DNA of 64,000 nucleotides from Colwellia chukchiensis (GTDB taxonomy: Bacteria > Pseudomonadota > Gammaproteobacteria > Enterobacterales > Alteromonadaceae). The notes beneath the pieces were generated by a model. That model searched no databases. It was given only the letters and a program-made list of their open reading frames with translations, and had not been told where the DNA came from. Made by a program: the position numbers and the translations under genes. Shown here in pieces: positions 28,249 to 42,540 of the stretch (position 1 is its first letter; the number at the start of each line of letters is the position of its first letter). Location of the stretch: NCBI RefSeq assembly GCF_002104455.1, contig NZ_NBOC01000010.1, positions 93,483 through 157,482 on the forward strand. Reading direction: 5' to 3'.

Positions 28249-29634
28249 TTATTTACCGATACAAAATGAGGAAAAAATTTCGCTTAACAGATCATCGTTG
28301 CTAAATTCGCCGGTAATTTTATTGAGCTCTTGCTGACAAAAGCGCAGTTCTTCTGCCAAAATTTCGCCTGCTACAAAAGATTCAAGCTGCTCTAGGCCTA
28401 TCGTTAAGTGTTGGTGAGCTTGCTCTAGTGCCACCAAGTGACGTCGTCTCGCCATAAAACCACCTTCAGTGCTACCTTGGTAGCCCATACACTGTTTAAG
28501 GTGCTCAGTAAGGGCTGAAACCCCGGCACCGGTTTTTGCTGACAAGGTCACTGTGGGGGTTTGGTTTAATTCGCGATAGCCGGTTTGGGCTTGACTGATG
28601 TCGGCTTTGTTTCTGATCACAGTTAACGCCATATTGGCTGGCAGTTGTGCAAAAAACTCTGGCCAAACAGATTTAGCATCGAGTGTTTCATCCGCTGCGG
28701 AGTCGATCATCAGTAACACTCGATCTGCTTGTTTAATTTCTTGCCAAGCGCGTTCAATACCAATTTGTTCAACTTTATCGGCACTTTCACGCAAACCTGC
28801 GGTATCAATAATATGTAGCGGCATGCCATCAATATGAATTTGTTCAGACAGTACATCGCGTGTGGTACCTTCAATATCTGTCACTATGGCACTTTCTTTA
28901 CCGCTTAAAGCATTAAGTAAACTTGATTTACCCGCGTTAGGGCGACCAGCAATCACCACCCGCATGCCTTCACGAATAATACTACCTTGCTTGGCTTTAC
29001 TTTTAACTTGCTCAACTTGGCGAATGATCGCTTTTAAATCATTGACAACTTTTTCGTCAGCGAGAAAGTCGATTTCTTCTTCGGGAAAGTCAATTGCCGC
29101 TTCAACGTACATGCGTAAATGTATGGTGTCGTTGACGATCTGGTGAATTAATTTAGAGAAGTCACCTTGCAGTGAATGTAACGCACAGCGGGCAGCTTGC
29201 TCTGAGCTTGAGTTGATGAGATCGGCAATGGCTTCAGCTTGAGTTAAGTCGAGCTTATCGTTAAGAAAGGCTTGTTCACTGAATTCGCCAGGCTCTGCCA
29301 TTCTGACATTAGTTAGCGTTAAAATCTCTTTTAGGATCATATCTAGAATAATTGGCCCGCCATGTCCTTGAAGCTCTAATACATCCTCACCCGTAAAAGA
29401 ATGAGGTCCTTTAAAGTAAAGGGCGATACCTTGGTCTAGTGCCTGGCCTTGGCGATCGTTAAAGCTTAAGTATTCGGCTTTTCTAAGCTCAGGTACTTTA
29501 CCTAATATAGCCGTAGCAACATTGCGAACTTCAGGACCAGAAACTCTGATGATGCCAACACCACCTCTACCTGGGGCTGTAGCTTGTGCGACTATGGTTT
29601 CTTTTTGGCTTGATGAAAAAGCAAGCTGGGTCAT
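28249..29634 (-). CDS. mnmE: tRNA modification GTPase MnmE
   Basis: MnmE is the GTPase partner of MnmG in wobble-uridine modification. The 461-residue protein starts with a formyl-THF-binding domain ([16 protein letters not shown]). It continues with a helical domain holding the G domain: P-loop [14 protein letters not shown], switch region [14 protein letters not shown], and NKAD for guanine recognition. It ends in the diagnostic CIGK, whose Cys is conserved. It lies between yidC and the small periplasmic gene. Confidence 0.99.
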   Translation of the reverse strand: MTQLAFSSSQKETIVAQATAPGRGGVGIIRVSGPEVRNVATAILGKVPELRKAEYLSFNDRQGQALDQGIALYFKGPHSFTGEDVLELQGHGGPIILDMILKEILTLTNVRMAEPGEFSEQAFLNDKLDLTQAEAIADLINSSSEQAARCALHSLQGDFSKLIHQIVNDTIHLRMYVEAAIDFPEEEIDFLADEKVVNDLKAIIRQVEQVKSKAKQGSIIREGMRVVIAGRPNAGKSSLLNALSGKESAIVTDIEGTTRDVLSEQIHIDGMPLHIIDTAGLRESADKVEQIGIERAWQEIKQADRVLLMIDSAADETLDAKSVWPEFFAQLPANMALTVIRNKADISQAQTGYRELNQTPTVTLSAKTGAGVSALTEHLKQCMGYQGSTEGGFMARRRHLVALEQAHQHLTIGLEQLESFVAGEILAEELRFCQQELNKITGEFSNDDLLSEIFSSFCIGK

Positions 29635-29777
29635 GGTATGTTCTCAGTTAAAAATAAATACTCTAAATTGGCGTCATTATAAACCGTTAATTCGCTGCTG
29701 GAAATCTAGACTTTGTTTTTGCTTGTATTATGTGGGTTTAGTGACGCTTTATTTAGATGCTAGGTAAAGTTTTAGCG

Positions 29778-29806
29778 AAAAAAAAGGTAGCTTTCGCTAC
29801 CTTTTT
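29778..29806 (-). terminator. Rho-independent terminator after yidC, possibly bidirectional
   Basis: A 10-bp stem (AAAAGGTAGC at 29782-29791 with GCTACCTTTT at 29796-29805) has a 4-nt loop and A-run/T-run flanks on both sides. It lies 17 bp past the yidC stop and closes the rpmH-rnpA-yidD-yidC transcript, separating it from mnmE. Confidence 0.88.
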
Positions 29807-29822
29807 CGTAAATTTAATAAGC

Positions 29823-31457
29823 TTATTTTGCTTTGGCTTTTTCGATGCCAGCAAAGATTATTTTCATTTGAATTATGGAAATAATATTACTGACTAACCA
29901 GTAAAGTACTAAGCCAGATGGGAACCAGAAAAAGAATACCGTAAACATCACAGGCATATACTGCATGATTTTTTGCTGCATAGGATCTTGAACTGTCATT
30001 GGCTGCATTTTCTGCATAATAAACATACTGATACCCATTAGTATCGGTAAAATATAGTACGGATCTTGGGCAGACAAGTCTTGAATCCAAAGCATAAAGG
30101 GCGCATGACGTAATTCAACACTTTCCAAAAATACCCAATACAATGCTAAGAAAATCGGCATTTGAATGATTAAGGGTAAACAACCGCCAGCTGGATTGAC
30201 TTTTTCTTTACGATATAGCTCCATCATGGCTTGTGACATTTTTTGCTTATCATCACCAAAACGTTCTTTTAACTGTGTCATTTTTGGTTGTAAAGCACGC
30301 ATTTTTGCCATTGAGGTATATTGAGCTTTCGTGAGTGGGTACATGGCACCTTTAACGATTAGCGTAATAATTATAATGGCTACGCCCCAGTTAGAAACAA
30401 TAGATTGTATTTTAATTAGTAACCAAAATAACGGTTGGCTGATCATAAATAAAAAGCCGTAATCTATAGTCAGATCTAAGTTTTCTTCAATACTTTCTAA
30501 TACGTCTTGATCTTTCGGGCCGACATAGAATATCGCAGAAGTGCTTGCGGTACTGTGTGGTTCTATGGTGATAGCAGGTGCTTTATAACCAATAACCGCT
30601 TCATTGTTTCTGGTGTAGCTAGTGTATAATTGGTTAGTTGCTGTTTTTTCAGGAACCCAAGCAGATACAAAGTAGTGCTCGAGCATAGCAACCCAGCCTC
30701 CTTGCGTAGCAACATTGAGGTTTTTGTCGGCAATGTCGTCAAAATCATACTTTTCGTAAACATCTTCAGTAGTCGAGAAAGCCGCACCTTTGTAGGTGGG
30801 GATTAAGCCACTGCCGCTGTCGATTAACGTAGTTTGTTTTAATTGTGCATACATTTGTACACTAGCAGGCGTGCTGGCATTGTTAGTGATGATGTATTCC
30901 ACATTAATGGCATAGCTGTCATGGTTTAAGGTGAAGCGCTTAATTACCGATAAACCCGTTTCATCAATATAGTTTAGGTCAATCACTAAGGGTTCATTTG
31001 CCGTTGCTTGATAAGAAGTGGCAGCTGTTTGATAAATAGGGCGACCAGGAATGATACGGTCTAAGCCTTGCGCACCTGTTAAACCACTTTGCGCCACATA
31101 AAGGTCGCGATCCGTGCGTAGCATAGTATAAGGGATACCATTGCCTTGCTCGGTATCAAACTTAAATAGCTTTGCTTCTACTATGTCACCACCTTTGGTA
31201 TCAATTTTAAGTGATAATACATCGTTAGTTACGGTAATTAAGCTGGCACTGACCGCTTTGGTTTGCTTGTTAATTGTACTTACTGTAGCCGATGATTCAG
31301 GCACAAAGTCGCCATTGTCATTACTAGGCGATGGCATGGTTTGTTGAGACTCGGTTGAGGGCTCAATAACTGGGGCATTGTCGGCTTGCCATTGACTAAA
31401 TAGCAAATAGGTAACTACCATAAGCGCAATAAATAGAAAACTGCGTTGTGATTCCAT
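29823..31457 (-). CDS. yidC: Membrane protein insertase YidC
   Basis: YidC inserts and folds inner-membrane proteins, alone or with Sec, including the Fo subunits a and c encoded nearby. The 544-residue protein has an N-terminal transmembrane helix (about 6-22) and a large periplasmic beta-domain (about 60-340). The conserved five-helix core follows, with PLTKAQYTSMAKMRALQPKM, the NPAGGCLPLIIQMPIFLALYW signature cut across two helices, and the final FPSGLVLYWLVSN. It follows yidD by 6 bp. Confidence 0.98.
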   Translation of the reverse strand: MESQRSFLFIALMVVTYLLFSQWQADNAPVIEPSTESQQTMPSPSNDNGDFVPESSATVSTINKQTKAVSASLITVTNDVLSLKIDTKGGDIVEAKLFKFDTEQGNGIPYTMLRTDRDLYVAQSGLTGAQGLDRIIPGRPIYQTAATSYQATANEPLVIDLNYIDETGLSVIKRFTLNHDSYAINVEYIITNNASTPASVQMYAQLKQTTLIDSGSGLIPTYKGAAFSTTEDVYEKYDFDDIADKNLNVATQGGWVAMLEHYFVSAWVPEKTATNQLYTSYTRNNEAVIGYKAPAITIEPHSTASTSAIFYVGPKDQDVLESIEENLDLTIDYGFLFMISQPLFWLLIKIQSIVSNWGVAIIIITLIVKGAMYPLTKAQYTSMAKMRALQPKMTQLKERFGDDKQKMSQAMMELYRKEKVNPAGGCLPLIIQMPIFLALYWVFLESVELRHAPFMLWIQDLSAQDPYYILPILMGISMFIMQKMQPMTVQDPMQQKIMQYMPVMFTVFFFWFPSGLVLYWLVSNIISIIQMKIIFAGIEKAKAK

Positions 31458-31463
31458 AATGTA

Positions 31464-31712
31464 TTACTTCTCTTTTTTTGATAGTGGCACGGGATCATGT
31501 CCTCCCGCATTGAGTGGGTGGCATTTTAGTATACGTTTGCTTGCTAACCAACAACCTTTTAACACACCAAAGCGATTTATGGCTTCGATGGCATAAAAAG
31601 AGCACGTTGGGTCAAATCTGCAATGAGGGCCTAACAAGGGGCTAAGCCAGCGCTGGTATGCTTTTACCAAGGAAATTGCTATTTTTTGTGGCGCTGAATT
31701 ATTTTTCGCCAT
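31464..31712 (-). CDS. yidD: Membrane protein insertion efficiency factor YidD
   Basis: This is an 82-residue small protein with an amphipathic N-terminal helix. It carries the conserved core [27 protein letters not shown] with its two Cys and ends [12 protein letters not shown]. It aids membrane protein insertion with YidC. Its start lies inside rnpA (34-bp overlap in a different frame), an arrangement common in this locus. Confidence 0.95.
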   Translation of the reverse strand: MAKNNSAPQKIAISLVKAYQRWLSPLLGPHCRFDPTCSFYAIEAINRFGVLKGCWLASKRILKCHPLNAGGHDPVPLSKKEK

Positions 31713-32035
31713 ATTTTTTCCAATTGCCGATTAATTTCTTTATTGTCTAGCTGGTCGGTACCTGACTTTACCATAACAACAATGTCAATAGCAGGCAGAT
31801 TGTGCTGATTTAAACGAAAGCTTTCACGAATTTGTCGCTTAATACGATTTCGTTGTACCGCGAGCTTAACTCGTTTTTTGGCAATGGCTAAACCTAGACG
31901 GCTTTTATTATCAGAATTTTGTGTGACGAGTACTGTGATATGGCTAGAGCCAAAACGAAGAGGTTTGCTAAATACAGCTTGAAATTGACCGGGAGTCAGT
32001 AAACGTGACTCCCGGTTAAATTCATAAGTAACCAT
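31679..32035 (-). CDS. rnpA: Ribonuclease P protein component
   Basis: RnpA is the protein subunit of RNase P that assists 5' maturation of tRNA precursors. The 118-residue basic protein contains the RNR motif region [25 protein letters not shown]. It follows rpmH by 42 bp, and its 3' end overlaps yidD. Confidence 0.97.
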   Translation of the reverse strand: MVTYEFNRESRLLTPGQFQAVFSKPLRFGSSHITVLVTQNSDNKSRLGLAIAKKRVKLAVQRNRIKRQIRESFRLNQHNLPAIDIVVMVKSGTDQLDNKEINRQLEKIWRKIIQRHKK

Positions 32036-32077
32036 AGTGGCTACTATCCTTTTAACTTAGGTTGCAAGTTGAAAGGA

Positions 32078-32212
32078 TTAAGCACTAAGGCTTGCACGGC
32101 CTTTAGCACGACGACGTGCAATTACGGCACGACCGGCTTTTGTTGCCATGCGAGCACGGAAGCCATGGTTGCGCTTACGCTTTAATACACTAGGTTGAAA
32201 TGTTCTTTTCAT
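32078..32212 (-). CDS. rpmH: 50S ribosomal protein L34
   Basis: This 44-residue, very basic ribosomal protein starts [14 protein letters not shown], then [16 protein letters not shown] and ends KGRASLSA, as in other gammaproteobacteria. It is first in the rpmH-rnpA-yidD-yidC unit and is divergent from dnaA. Confidence 0.97.
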   Translation of the reverse strand: MKRTFQPSVLKRKRNHGFRARMATKAGRAVIARRRAKGRASLSA

Positions 32213-32660
32213 TACGCTAATCCGTCTGTTGTTGTTGCCCCGGCAAAACAGCCTTCATGAGCACACTGGGTCTAAAAATGAGGCGAAATTCTATATAGAT
32301 AATGATACATTGTCAATGCTTATTCTTTGGCTATTTAGAAAAGATCCTTTGGGGATCGGTTCGATCTAAATATATCCACAGTTTTATAACAAAAGCAGGG
32401 TTGTCGCTTTCATAATTAAATAGAATATGGAAAACTTTTTAGTATTCATTGGTTATTTTAACTTGGCAATAGTGCTGAATTTACTTGGCATAGAAGAAAA
32501 AAATGTAAATAAAAGGCAATTATCGAAATGTCAATATTGATGTTGTGGATAACTATGGTGATAATAGACAGATCATAAGAATTAAAATTTTCTTTGCTGT
32601 TTTTTACCCTTCTTTTACAGGTTAATAATTGCAGGAAGCCATGTATTTATCAGGAGTCGA
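32213..32660. promoter_or_regulatory. rpmH-dnaA divergent regulatory region
   Basis: These 448 bp hold the promoters of rpmH (minus) and dnaA (plus). A perfect DnaA box lies at 32544-32552 on the minus strand (TTATCCACA), and a near match, ATATCCACA, lies at 32372-32380. GATC sites cluster at 32343, 32354 and 32362, with another at 32571. This suits DnaA autoregulation and Dam-dependent control. In Pseudomonas this interval is the origin itself. Confidence 0.6.
32544..32552 (-). promoter_or_regulatory. DnaA box upstream of dnaA
   Basis: TGTGGATAA on the plus strand is a perfect TTATCCACA on the minus strand, 109 bp before the dnaA start. It is a likely autorepression site. Confidence 0.75.
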
Positions 32661-34028
32661 TTGTTGGATCATTCACTTTGGCAAAAATGTTTATCTGTTC
32701 TTCAGGAAGAGTTGCCTGCGCAGCAATTTAGTATGTGGATACGTCCATTACAGTGTGTGATCACAGATAATATCATGACGCTATACGCACCCAACCGTTT
32801 TGTTTTGGACTGGGTCAGAGACAAGTATGTAAATCGCATCAACGAACTGGTGAGTATGCAAGATAGTGCTAATCCACCATTGTTGCGCTTTGATGTTGGC
32901 AGTATACCCGCTAACAAAGCGGAAAACGCAAGCGGCATAAACCAAGTACCAGCCAGTACGAAAGTAGCAAACCATAAAGATCAGGCGATTCCTGATAGTA
33001 ACTTACCAAAAACCACCAATGTCAGGGTAAAGTATACGTTCGATAACTTTGTTGAAGGTAAGTCGAATCAACTCGCCCGTGCAGCCGCATCGCAAGTCGC
33101 AGATAACCCAGGCGCCGCGTACAATCCGTTATTTATCTACGGTGGAACAGGATTAGGTAAAACGCATTTATTACATGCAGTGGGTAATGGCATATTGCAT
33201 AATAAACCCAATGCTAAAATTGCCTATATGCATTCAGAGCGGTTTGTGCAAGATATGGTCAGAGCATTACAAAACAATGCGATGGAAAAGTTTAAGCAAT
33301 ATTACCGTTCAGTCGATGCTTTGTTAATTGATGATATTCAATTTTTTGCTGGTAAAGATCGTACACAAGAAGAGTTTTTTCATACATTTAATGCCTTACT
33401 CGAAGGTAATCAGCAAATTATTTTAACCAGTGATCGTTATCCGAAAGAGGTTGACGTTGAAGATCGTTTAAAATCACGTTTTGGTTGGGGTTTAACGATA
33501 GCCATCGAACCGCCAGAACTAGAAACTCGCGTTGCCATTTTAAAACGCAAAGCCCAAGAGAGTCATATTAATTTAGCGGATGAAGTAGCGTTTTTTATTG
33601 CTAAACGTTTACGTTCTAATGTTCGAGAATTGGAAGGCGCTTTAAATCGTGTAATCGCCAATGCTAACTTTACGGGTCGTGCCATCACCATAGATTTTGT
33701 ACGCGAAGCGTTGCGGGATTTATTGGCATTGCAAGACAAGCTCGTTACTATTGATAACATTCAACGAACAGTGGCAGAATATTACAAAATTAAAGTTGCC
33801 GACTTGCTTTCTAAACGCAGAAATCGATCGGTAGCTAGACCTCGACAAATAGCAATGGCATTATCTAAAGAGCTAACCAATCACAGTTTACCTGAAATAG
33901 GTGATGCATTTGGTGGCCGCGATCATACTACTGTTTTACATGCGTGCCGAAAAGTTAAAGCATTGCGCGAAGAGTCGCACGATATAAAAGAAGATTATTC
34001 AAATTTAACCAGAACACTGTCATCATAA
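32661..34028 (+). CDS. dnaA: Chromosomal replication initiator DnaA
   Basis: DnaA binds the oriC boxes, melts the unwinding region and loads DnaB. The 455-residue protein has the N-terminal domain I ([27 protein letters not shown], split across its helices) and a short linker. The AAA+ domain carries Walker [12 protein letters not shown] near residue 160 and Walker [10 protein letters not shown]. The C-terminal helix-turn-helix ends [16 protein letters not shown]. There is no ATG: two adjacent TTG codons (32661 and 32664) follow an AGGAG, and the second has the better spacing. The true start may therefore be one codon later. Confidence 0.98.
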   Translation: MLDHSLWQKCLSVLQEELPAQQFSMWIRPLQCVITDNIMTLYAPNRFVLDWVRDKYVNRINELVSMQDSANPPLLRFDVGSIPANKAENASGINQVPASTKVANHKDQAIPDSNLPKTTNVRVKYTFDNFVEGKSNQLARAAASQVADNPGAAYNPLFIYGGTGLGKTHLLHAVGNGILHNKPNAKIAYMHSERFVQDMVRALQNNAMEKFKQYYRSVDALLIDDIQFFAGKDRTQEEFFHTFNALLEGNQQIILTSDRYPKEVDVEDRLKSRFGWGLTIAIEPPELETRVAILKRKAQESHINLADEVAFFIAKRLRSNVRELEGALNRVIANANFTGRAITIDFVREALRDLLALQDKLVTIDNIQRTVAEYYKIKVADLLSKRRNRSVARPRQIAMALSKELTNHSLPEIGDAFGGRDHTTVLHACRKVKALREESHDIKEDYSNLTRTLSS

Positions 34029-34055
34029 TAATAATAAGTAACAAGCGAGTCAGAT

Positions 34056-35158
34056 ATGAAATTTTCACTGAACAGAGAATTACTACTAAAACCTTTATTG
34101 TTGGTTTCTGGTGCCGTAGAGCGGAAAAGTACGTTACCGATATTAGGAAATATTCTTTTTGATGTTAGTGGGCAATCACTTACGTTAACAGCCACAGATT
34201 TAGAGTTAGAGATGGTAGCTTACGCTGCAATTGATAACCATGCTGAAGATGGAAAAGTAACGATTCCAGCGCGCAAACTGCTGGACATTTGTAAAAGCTT
34301 GCCAGAAGATTCGACACTCACCTTTGCGTCAGAAAGTGATGTCATCAAAATCAGTACTGGGCGTAGTAAATATTCGCTTTCAACTTTACCTGCCAGTGAC
34401 TTTCCAAATATTGAGCAATGGAAAGGCGATGTGGAGTTTAAGCTATTAAAGTCTGAGCTGTTACGCTTGATCGAAAGTACCCATTTTTCCATGGCTAACC
34501 AAGATGTGCGCTATTATTTAAATGGTATGTCAATTGAAACTGATGGTCATGAAATTCGTTCAGTTGCTACAGATGGCCACCGACTCGCAATCTGCAAAAT
34601 AGTCAATCAAGAGCTTACGCTGCCCGCTCGGCAAGTTATTGTACCGCGTAAAGGTATTTTAGAAATTATTCGCTTACTCAATCCGGTAGATGAAACCGTG
34701 CAGGTGTTTTTAGGCTCTAATCATATTCGCATTATTGATAGTGAGTTTTCTTTTACCAGTAAACTGGTTGACGGACGCTTTCCTGATTATCGTCGTGTAT
34801 TACCTCGCAATGGTGATAAAATACTTAACGCCAATAAAGATGAGTTAAGGCAAGTATTATCACGAGCATCAATATTATCGAATGAAAAGTTTAAAGGTGT
34901 TCGCCTCAATTTCGCTAGTACAGAATTAAAAATAACGGCAAATAATCCAGAACAAGAGCAGGCTGAAGAAGTCATAGAAATAGACTTTCCCTACGACGAA
35001 GTGGAAATTGGCTTTAACGTCAGCTATGTCTTAGACGTGCTTAACGCGATTAAAGAGCCTGCGGTCAAGTTCACCTTAGCCGATGCAAACAGTAGTGTGG
35101 TCATTGAGGGTGCAGAGTCGGGAGAAGCACTTTACGTTGTAATGCCTATGCGTTTGTA

Positions 35159-35159
<1 letters not shown>
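34056..35159 (+). CDS. dnaN: DNA polymerase III beta subunit (sliding clamp)
   Basis: This 367-residue ring clamp tethers polymerase III and other partners to DNA. It starts MKFSLNRELLLKPLLLVSG and has three repeated clamp folds. It ends with the usual YVVMPMRL that lines the partner-binding cleft. It lies 27 bp after dnaA, and its stop overlaps the recF start (TAATG). Confidence 0.99.
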
Positions 35160-38705
<3,546 letters not shown>

Positions 38706-38727
38706 CACTTATCGATAATAAGAATAT

Positions 38728-38760
38728 AATGCCCGGTCATCAAATCGGGCATTTTTATTT
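38728..38760 (+). terminator. Rho-independent terminator after gyrB
   Basis: AATGCCCG (38728-38735) pairs with CGGGCATT (38746-38753), and TTTTATTT follows. It lies 23 bp past the gyrB stop. Confidence 0.85.
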
Positions 38761-38882
38761 ATAGCTTAGTATTTTTCCTTGAATAAATTAAAAACAACTA
38801 AGTTCAGACCCTAGGCTAATAAAGCGACAGCAGGTATAATTAGCCGAAATTTAACACACAATAATCATAGATTCGGATTGAT

Positions 38883-39809
38883 ATGAGTACGTTTAATATA
38901 AAGACCTTTCAGGGCCTAATATTGCAGTTGCAAGATTACTGGGCACGACAAGGCTGTGTCATAGTGCAGCCATTAGACTTAGAAGTGGGGGCAGGTACTT
39001 TTCACCCGATGACCTTTTTACGATCCATTGGTCCTGAGCCAATAAGTAGTGCTTATGTTCAACCATGTCGTAGACCAACTGATGGTCGCTACGGTGAAAA
39101 CCCAAATCGTCTGCAACACTATTACCAATTTCAGGTGATGTTAAAGCCTTCACCAGATAATATTCAGGATTTGTATCTCAACTCTTTAAAAGAAATGGGC
39201 ATAGATCCACTAGTACATGATATTCGCTTTGTGGAAGATAACTGGGAATCGCCGACCTTAGGCGCCTGGGGATTAGGTTGGGAAATCTGGCTAAATGGCA
39301 TGGAAATTACCCAGTTTACCTATTTCCAGCAAGTTGGTGGTTTAGAGTGCGCACCGGTAACTGGCGAGATCACATATGGTTTAGAGCGTTTAGCTATGTA
39401 TATTCAAAACGTAGATAGCATTTACGACTTAGTATGGACCGATGGTCCTATGGGTAAAGTATTGTATGGAGATGTTTTTCACCAAAATGAGGTAGAGCAA
39501 TCTGCTTATAACTTTGAACACGCAGATGTAGCAGATTTATTTAAGACCTTTGACCAGTGTGAAGCGGTAAGTGAAAAACTCATCGCAGAAGGATTAGCGC
39601 TACCTGCTTATGAACAAGTAATGAAAGCCTCTCATGCATTTAACTTACTTGATGCACGTCACGCTATTTCGGTAACCGAGCGACAACGCTATATTCTACG
39701 AGTTAGAGCCTTGTCAAAAGCATGTGCACAAGCCTACTATGCAAAACGAGAAGCATTAGGTTTTCCTCTTTGTAAAAATAATGGCACTGCAGCACAGGGA
39801 CAATCATAA
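38883..39809 (+). CDS. glyQ: Glycine--tRNA ligase, alpha subunit
   Basis: This is the 308-residue catalytic subunit of the tetrameric bacterial glycyl-tRNA synthetase. It starts [18 protein letters not shown]. It contains the class II elements [21 protein letters not shown] (in two overlapping segments) and a later GLERLAMY. Its stop overlaps the glyS start (TAATG), giving translational coupling of the two subunits. Confidence 0.99.
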   Translation: MSTFNIKTFQGLILQLQDYWARQGCVIVQPLDLEVGAGTFHPMTFLRSIGPEPISSAYVQPCRRPTDGRYGENPNRLQHYYQFQVMLKPSPDNIQDLYLNSLKEMGIDPLVHDIRFVEDNWESPTLGAWGLGWEIWLNGMEITQFTYFQQVGGLECAPVTGEITYGLERLAMYIQNVDSIYDLVWTDGPMGKVLYGDVFHQNEVEQSAYNFEHADVADLFKTFDQCEAVSEKLIAEGLALPAYEQVMKASHAFNLLDARHAISVTERQRYILRVRALSKACAQAYYAKREALGFPLCKNNGTAAQGQS

Positions 39810-41878
39810 TGACTACTGATACGCTATTAATTGAATTAGGCACAGAAGAACTGCCACCGAAATCACTAAAAACCTTAGCGGTAACCTTTTATCAGCAAAT
39901 CAAAACCCAGCTAGACGCAGCTCAGCTTGCGTATAATGAGATGCACTGGTATGCAACACCAAGACGCTTAGCAGTTCAAGTTACAGGTTTAGTGGCATGC
40001 CAAGCAGATAAAGCGATTGAAAAGCGAGGCCCTGCGGTAACTGTTGCATTTGACAGTGACGGTAATGCCAGTAAGGCCGCCCAAGGTTGGGCACGTTCAA
40101 ATGGCATCACGGTAGATGAAGCCGAACGCTTAGTAACTGATAAAGGCGAGTGGCTACTGCACAAAACTATAGAGCCTGGCAAGCATGTTGAGCAATTAAT
40201 ACCTGAGATGGTTAAGGTTGCAATCAATAAATTACCGGTACCAAAACCCATGCGTTGGGGGGCGGGAAGAACACAGTTTATTCGCCCCGTGCACAGTCTT
40301 ACTATGCTATATGGCGATAAAATCATTGCGGGTGAAGCTTTAAATGTTAAAGCGAATAATTTGGTTACCGGCCATCGCTTTCATCACCATGGTTTAGTGG
40401 CAATAGAAAATGCTGATAGTTATGTTGCTCAATTGCGCGACGCGCATGTGGTGGTAGATTATCAAGAGCGTAAGCAAACCATTAAACGCGAAATAGAACT
40501 TGCTGCACAAGCACTTGGTGGTGAGGTATCTGAAGACGAAGACTTACTCGACGAAGTAACGTCTATTGTTGAATGGCCCGTAGTGTTAGTGGGAAGCTTT
40601 GATGAAGCATTTCTCAATGTGCCCGCTGAGCCATTAATTTATTCAATGAAAGACCATCAAAAGTATTTTCCAGTCTTTGGAAAAGACGGCAAGCTATTGA
40701 ATAAATTCATTTTTGTTGCGAATATCGCCAGTAAAGATGCCAGTCAGGTTATTAAAGGTAATGAAAAAGTAATCCGTCCTCGATTAGCAGATGCTGAATT
40801 TTTCTTTAAAACTGATAAAAAACAAACGCTTGAGTCAAGATTAGAACATTTGGAGTCGGTTTTATTTCAAAAGCAACTTGGTACGGTTAAAGCAAAATCT
40901 ACAAGAATTGCCAGCTTGAGTGAGTTTATTGCGGAAAAAATCGGTGAAGATAGTCGCTTAGCGTACCGAGCAGGTCTGCTAAGTAAAACCGACTTATTAT
41001 CAGATATGGTACAAGAGTTTCCACAAGTACAAGGCACTATGGGCAAGTATTATGCACAAAGTGATGGCGAAGCTCCTGCTGTTGCTCAAGCCTTAGAAGA
41101 TCAATATCTACCGCGTTATGCCGGAGATAAGTTGCCAGCGCAAAATATTGGTTGTGCTGTGGCAATAGCGGATAAAGTGGATACGCTAGTGGGTATTTTT
41201 GGTATAGGTCAACCGCCTAAGGGCGACAAAGATCCTTTTGCTTTACGTCGCGCAGCCATAGGTTTACTTCGTATTATTATCGAAAAACAGTTAACGCTGG
41301 ATATCAGCGAGCTTGTTAAGCAAAGTATCGACTTATATCAAGATAAATTATCTAACCAAGACGTAGCTACCCAGGTATTGGAGTTTGTTTTAGGTAGATA
41401 CCGTGCTTATTACCAAGATCAAAATATCAGCATTGATGTTATTCAAGCCGTACTAGCGAATGCACCGACGGAGCCGTTAGATTTTGATAAGCGTATCCAT
41501 GCGGTAAGCCACTTTAAAGCCTTGGCAGAGGCAGCCACGTTAGCGGCAGCTAATAAGCGTGTTGGTAATATACTCGTCAAGTTTGACGGTGAGTTATTTC
41601 CGGCCTTTAAACGTGATGTCGCCAGTGAAACCGCTGAGCTAGAACTTGCTGACACATTTAGCGCAGTTAATGCTAAAGTCGCGCCTTTGCTAGCGGTAAA
41701 AAATTACCAAAGTGCATTAACTGAGTTAGCCGCATTAAAACAGGCAATCGATAACTTCTTTGATCATGTCATGGTAATGGATAAAGACCCGCAAGTTAAA
41801 ACCAATCGCTTAACCTTGTTAAACGAAATCCGAAACCGTTTTCTTGCAATTGCAGATATTTCTTTACTGCAATCGTAA
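39809..41878 (+). CDS. glyS: Glycine--tRNA ligase, beta subunit
   Basis: This 689-residue subunit binds tRNA-Gly and completes the alpha2beta2 enzyme. It starts LLIELGTEELPPKSLK, and later has the conserved PKPMRWG and MKDHQKYFPVF. The C-terminal DALR-type anticodon-binding region ends NRLTLLNEIRNRF. It is followed by a strong terminator. Confidence 0.99.
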   Translation: MTTDTLLIELGTEELPPKSLKTLAVTFYQQIKTQLDAAQLAYNEMHWYATPRRLAVQVTGLVACQADKAIEKRGPAVTVAFDSDGNASKAAQGWARSNGITVDEAERLVTDKGEWLLHKTIEPGKHVEQLIPEMVKVAINKLPVPKPMRWGAGRTQFIRPVHSLTMLYGDKIIAGEALNVKANNLVTGHRFHHHGLVAIENADSYVAQLRDAHVVVDYQERKQTIKREIELAAQALGGEVSEDEDLLDEVTSIVEWPVVLVGSFDEAFLNVPAEPLIYSMKDHQKYFPVFGKDGKLLNKFIFVANIASKDASQVIKGNEKVIRPRLADAEFFFKTDKKQTLESRLEHLESVLFQKQLGTVKAKSTRIASLSEFIAEKIGEDSRLAYRAGLLSKTDLLSDMVQEFPQVQGTMGKYYAQSDGEAPAVAQALEDQYLPRYAGDKLPAQNIGCAVAIADKVDTLVGIFGIGQPPKGDKDPFALRRAAIGLLRIIIEKQLTLDISELVKQSIDLYQDKLSNQDVATQVLEFVLGRYRAYYQDQNISIDVIQAVLANAPTEPLDFDKRIHAVSHFKALAEAATLAAANKRVGNILVKFDGELFPAFKRDVASETAELELADTFSAVNAKVAPLLAVKNYQSALTELAALKQAIDNFFDHVMVMDKDPQVKTNRLTLLNEIRNRFLAIADISLLQS

Positions 41879-41900
41879 GATTTTGCTGGCTAGGATAATG

Positions 41901-41929
41901 AAAAGGAATGCTAATGCATTCCTTTTTTG
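41901..41929 (+). terminator. Rho-independent terminator after glyS
   Basis: An 11-bp perfect stem (41901-41911 with 41916-41926) has a 4-nt loop and a T-run, 22 bp past the stop. It is among the strongest terminators in the window and separates glyQS from the convergent tusA. Confidence 0.92.
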
Positions 41930-42079
41930 TTTGTGCTGGCTAACTGCCGTTGTCATGCTAGTGACACGAGCTTAGTGATTTATAGAGGAGTGGCGCGTAG
42001 CCAATAAATCGCAGCCCAAAATACCAATACCGCTAAATTAGCAGTATCAAAACGAAAACTCGGCACAGTAACGCTGGCG

Positions 42080-42328
42080 TTATAAGCCTTTCTTTATCAC
42101 ATATTGAAAAGGTAAGCTTTGCGTTTGCTGGGCAATTAATTGATGGTCCATAAAGCGACAAAAACTTGGAATATCGCGTGTGGTTGATGGGTCGTCCGCA
42201 TTTACCAACAAGGATTCACCAGCCGCCATTTGACGGATCTTCTGCCGTAGCATCATTACCGGCTCTGGGCATCTAAGTCCAATCGCATCAAGTTGATGAT
42301 CTGTGTCGGGCAGTGCAGTGTTTTTCAT
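42080..42328 (-). CDS. tusA: Sulfur carrier protein TusA
   Basis: TusA passes persulfide sulfur from IscS to the TusBCD relay for 2-thiouridine at tRNA position 34. The 82-residue protein has the signature [16 protein letters not shown] with the persulfide-carrying Cys. The frame continues upstream by 12 codons, but the ATG at 42328 has AAGG at good spacing and gives the family length. It is a single gene convergent with glyS. Confidence 0.93.
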   Translation of the reverse strand: MKNTALPDTDHQLDAIGLRCPEPVMMLRQKIRQMAAGESLLVNADDPSTTRDIPSFCRFMDHQLIAQQTQSLPFQYVIKKGL

Positions 42329-42540
42329 GTTCGACCTTGCTGAAGAGTTTTCTACTTGCGGCAATTTTAAAGCCTATTCTTGATGACGCAAGTATAAACT
42401 GCAGTTGTGCTGTTATACAGCTTGTTGTCAAACGCATCATAGCTTAAAAATGAGAATATCAGCATTAAATCCGTATAGAAGCTTGCTTTGTTGTAGTAGG
42501 AATGAATAATTGAGATATGCTAATTTTTCAAGGTTATGAA

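Noticed and set aside
27830..28336. Plus-strand open frame of 168 codons
   Set aside because: It lies antisense to mnmE and the small periplasmic gene, both well supported by signal peptide, motifs and Shine-Dalgarno sites.
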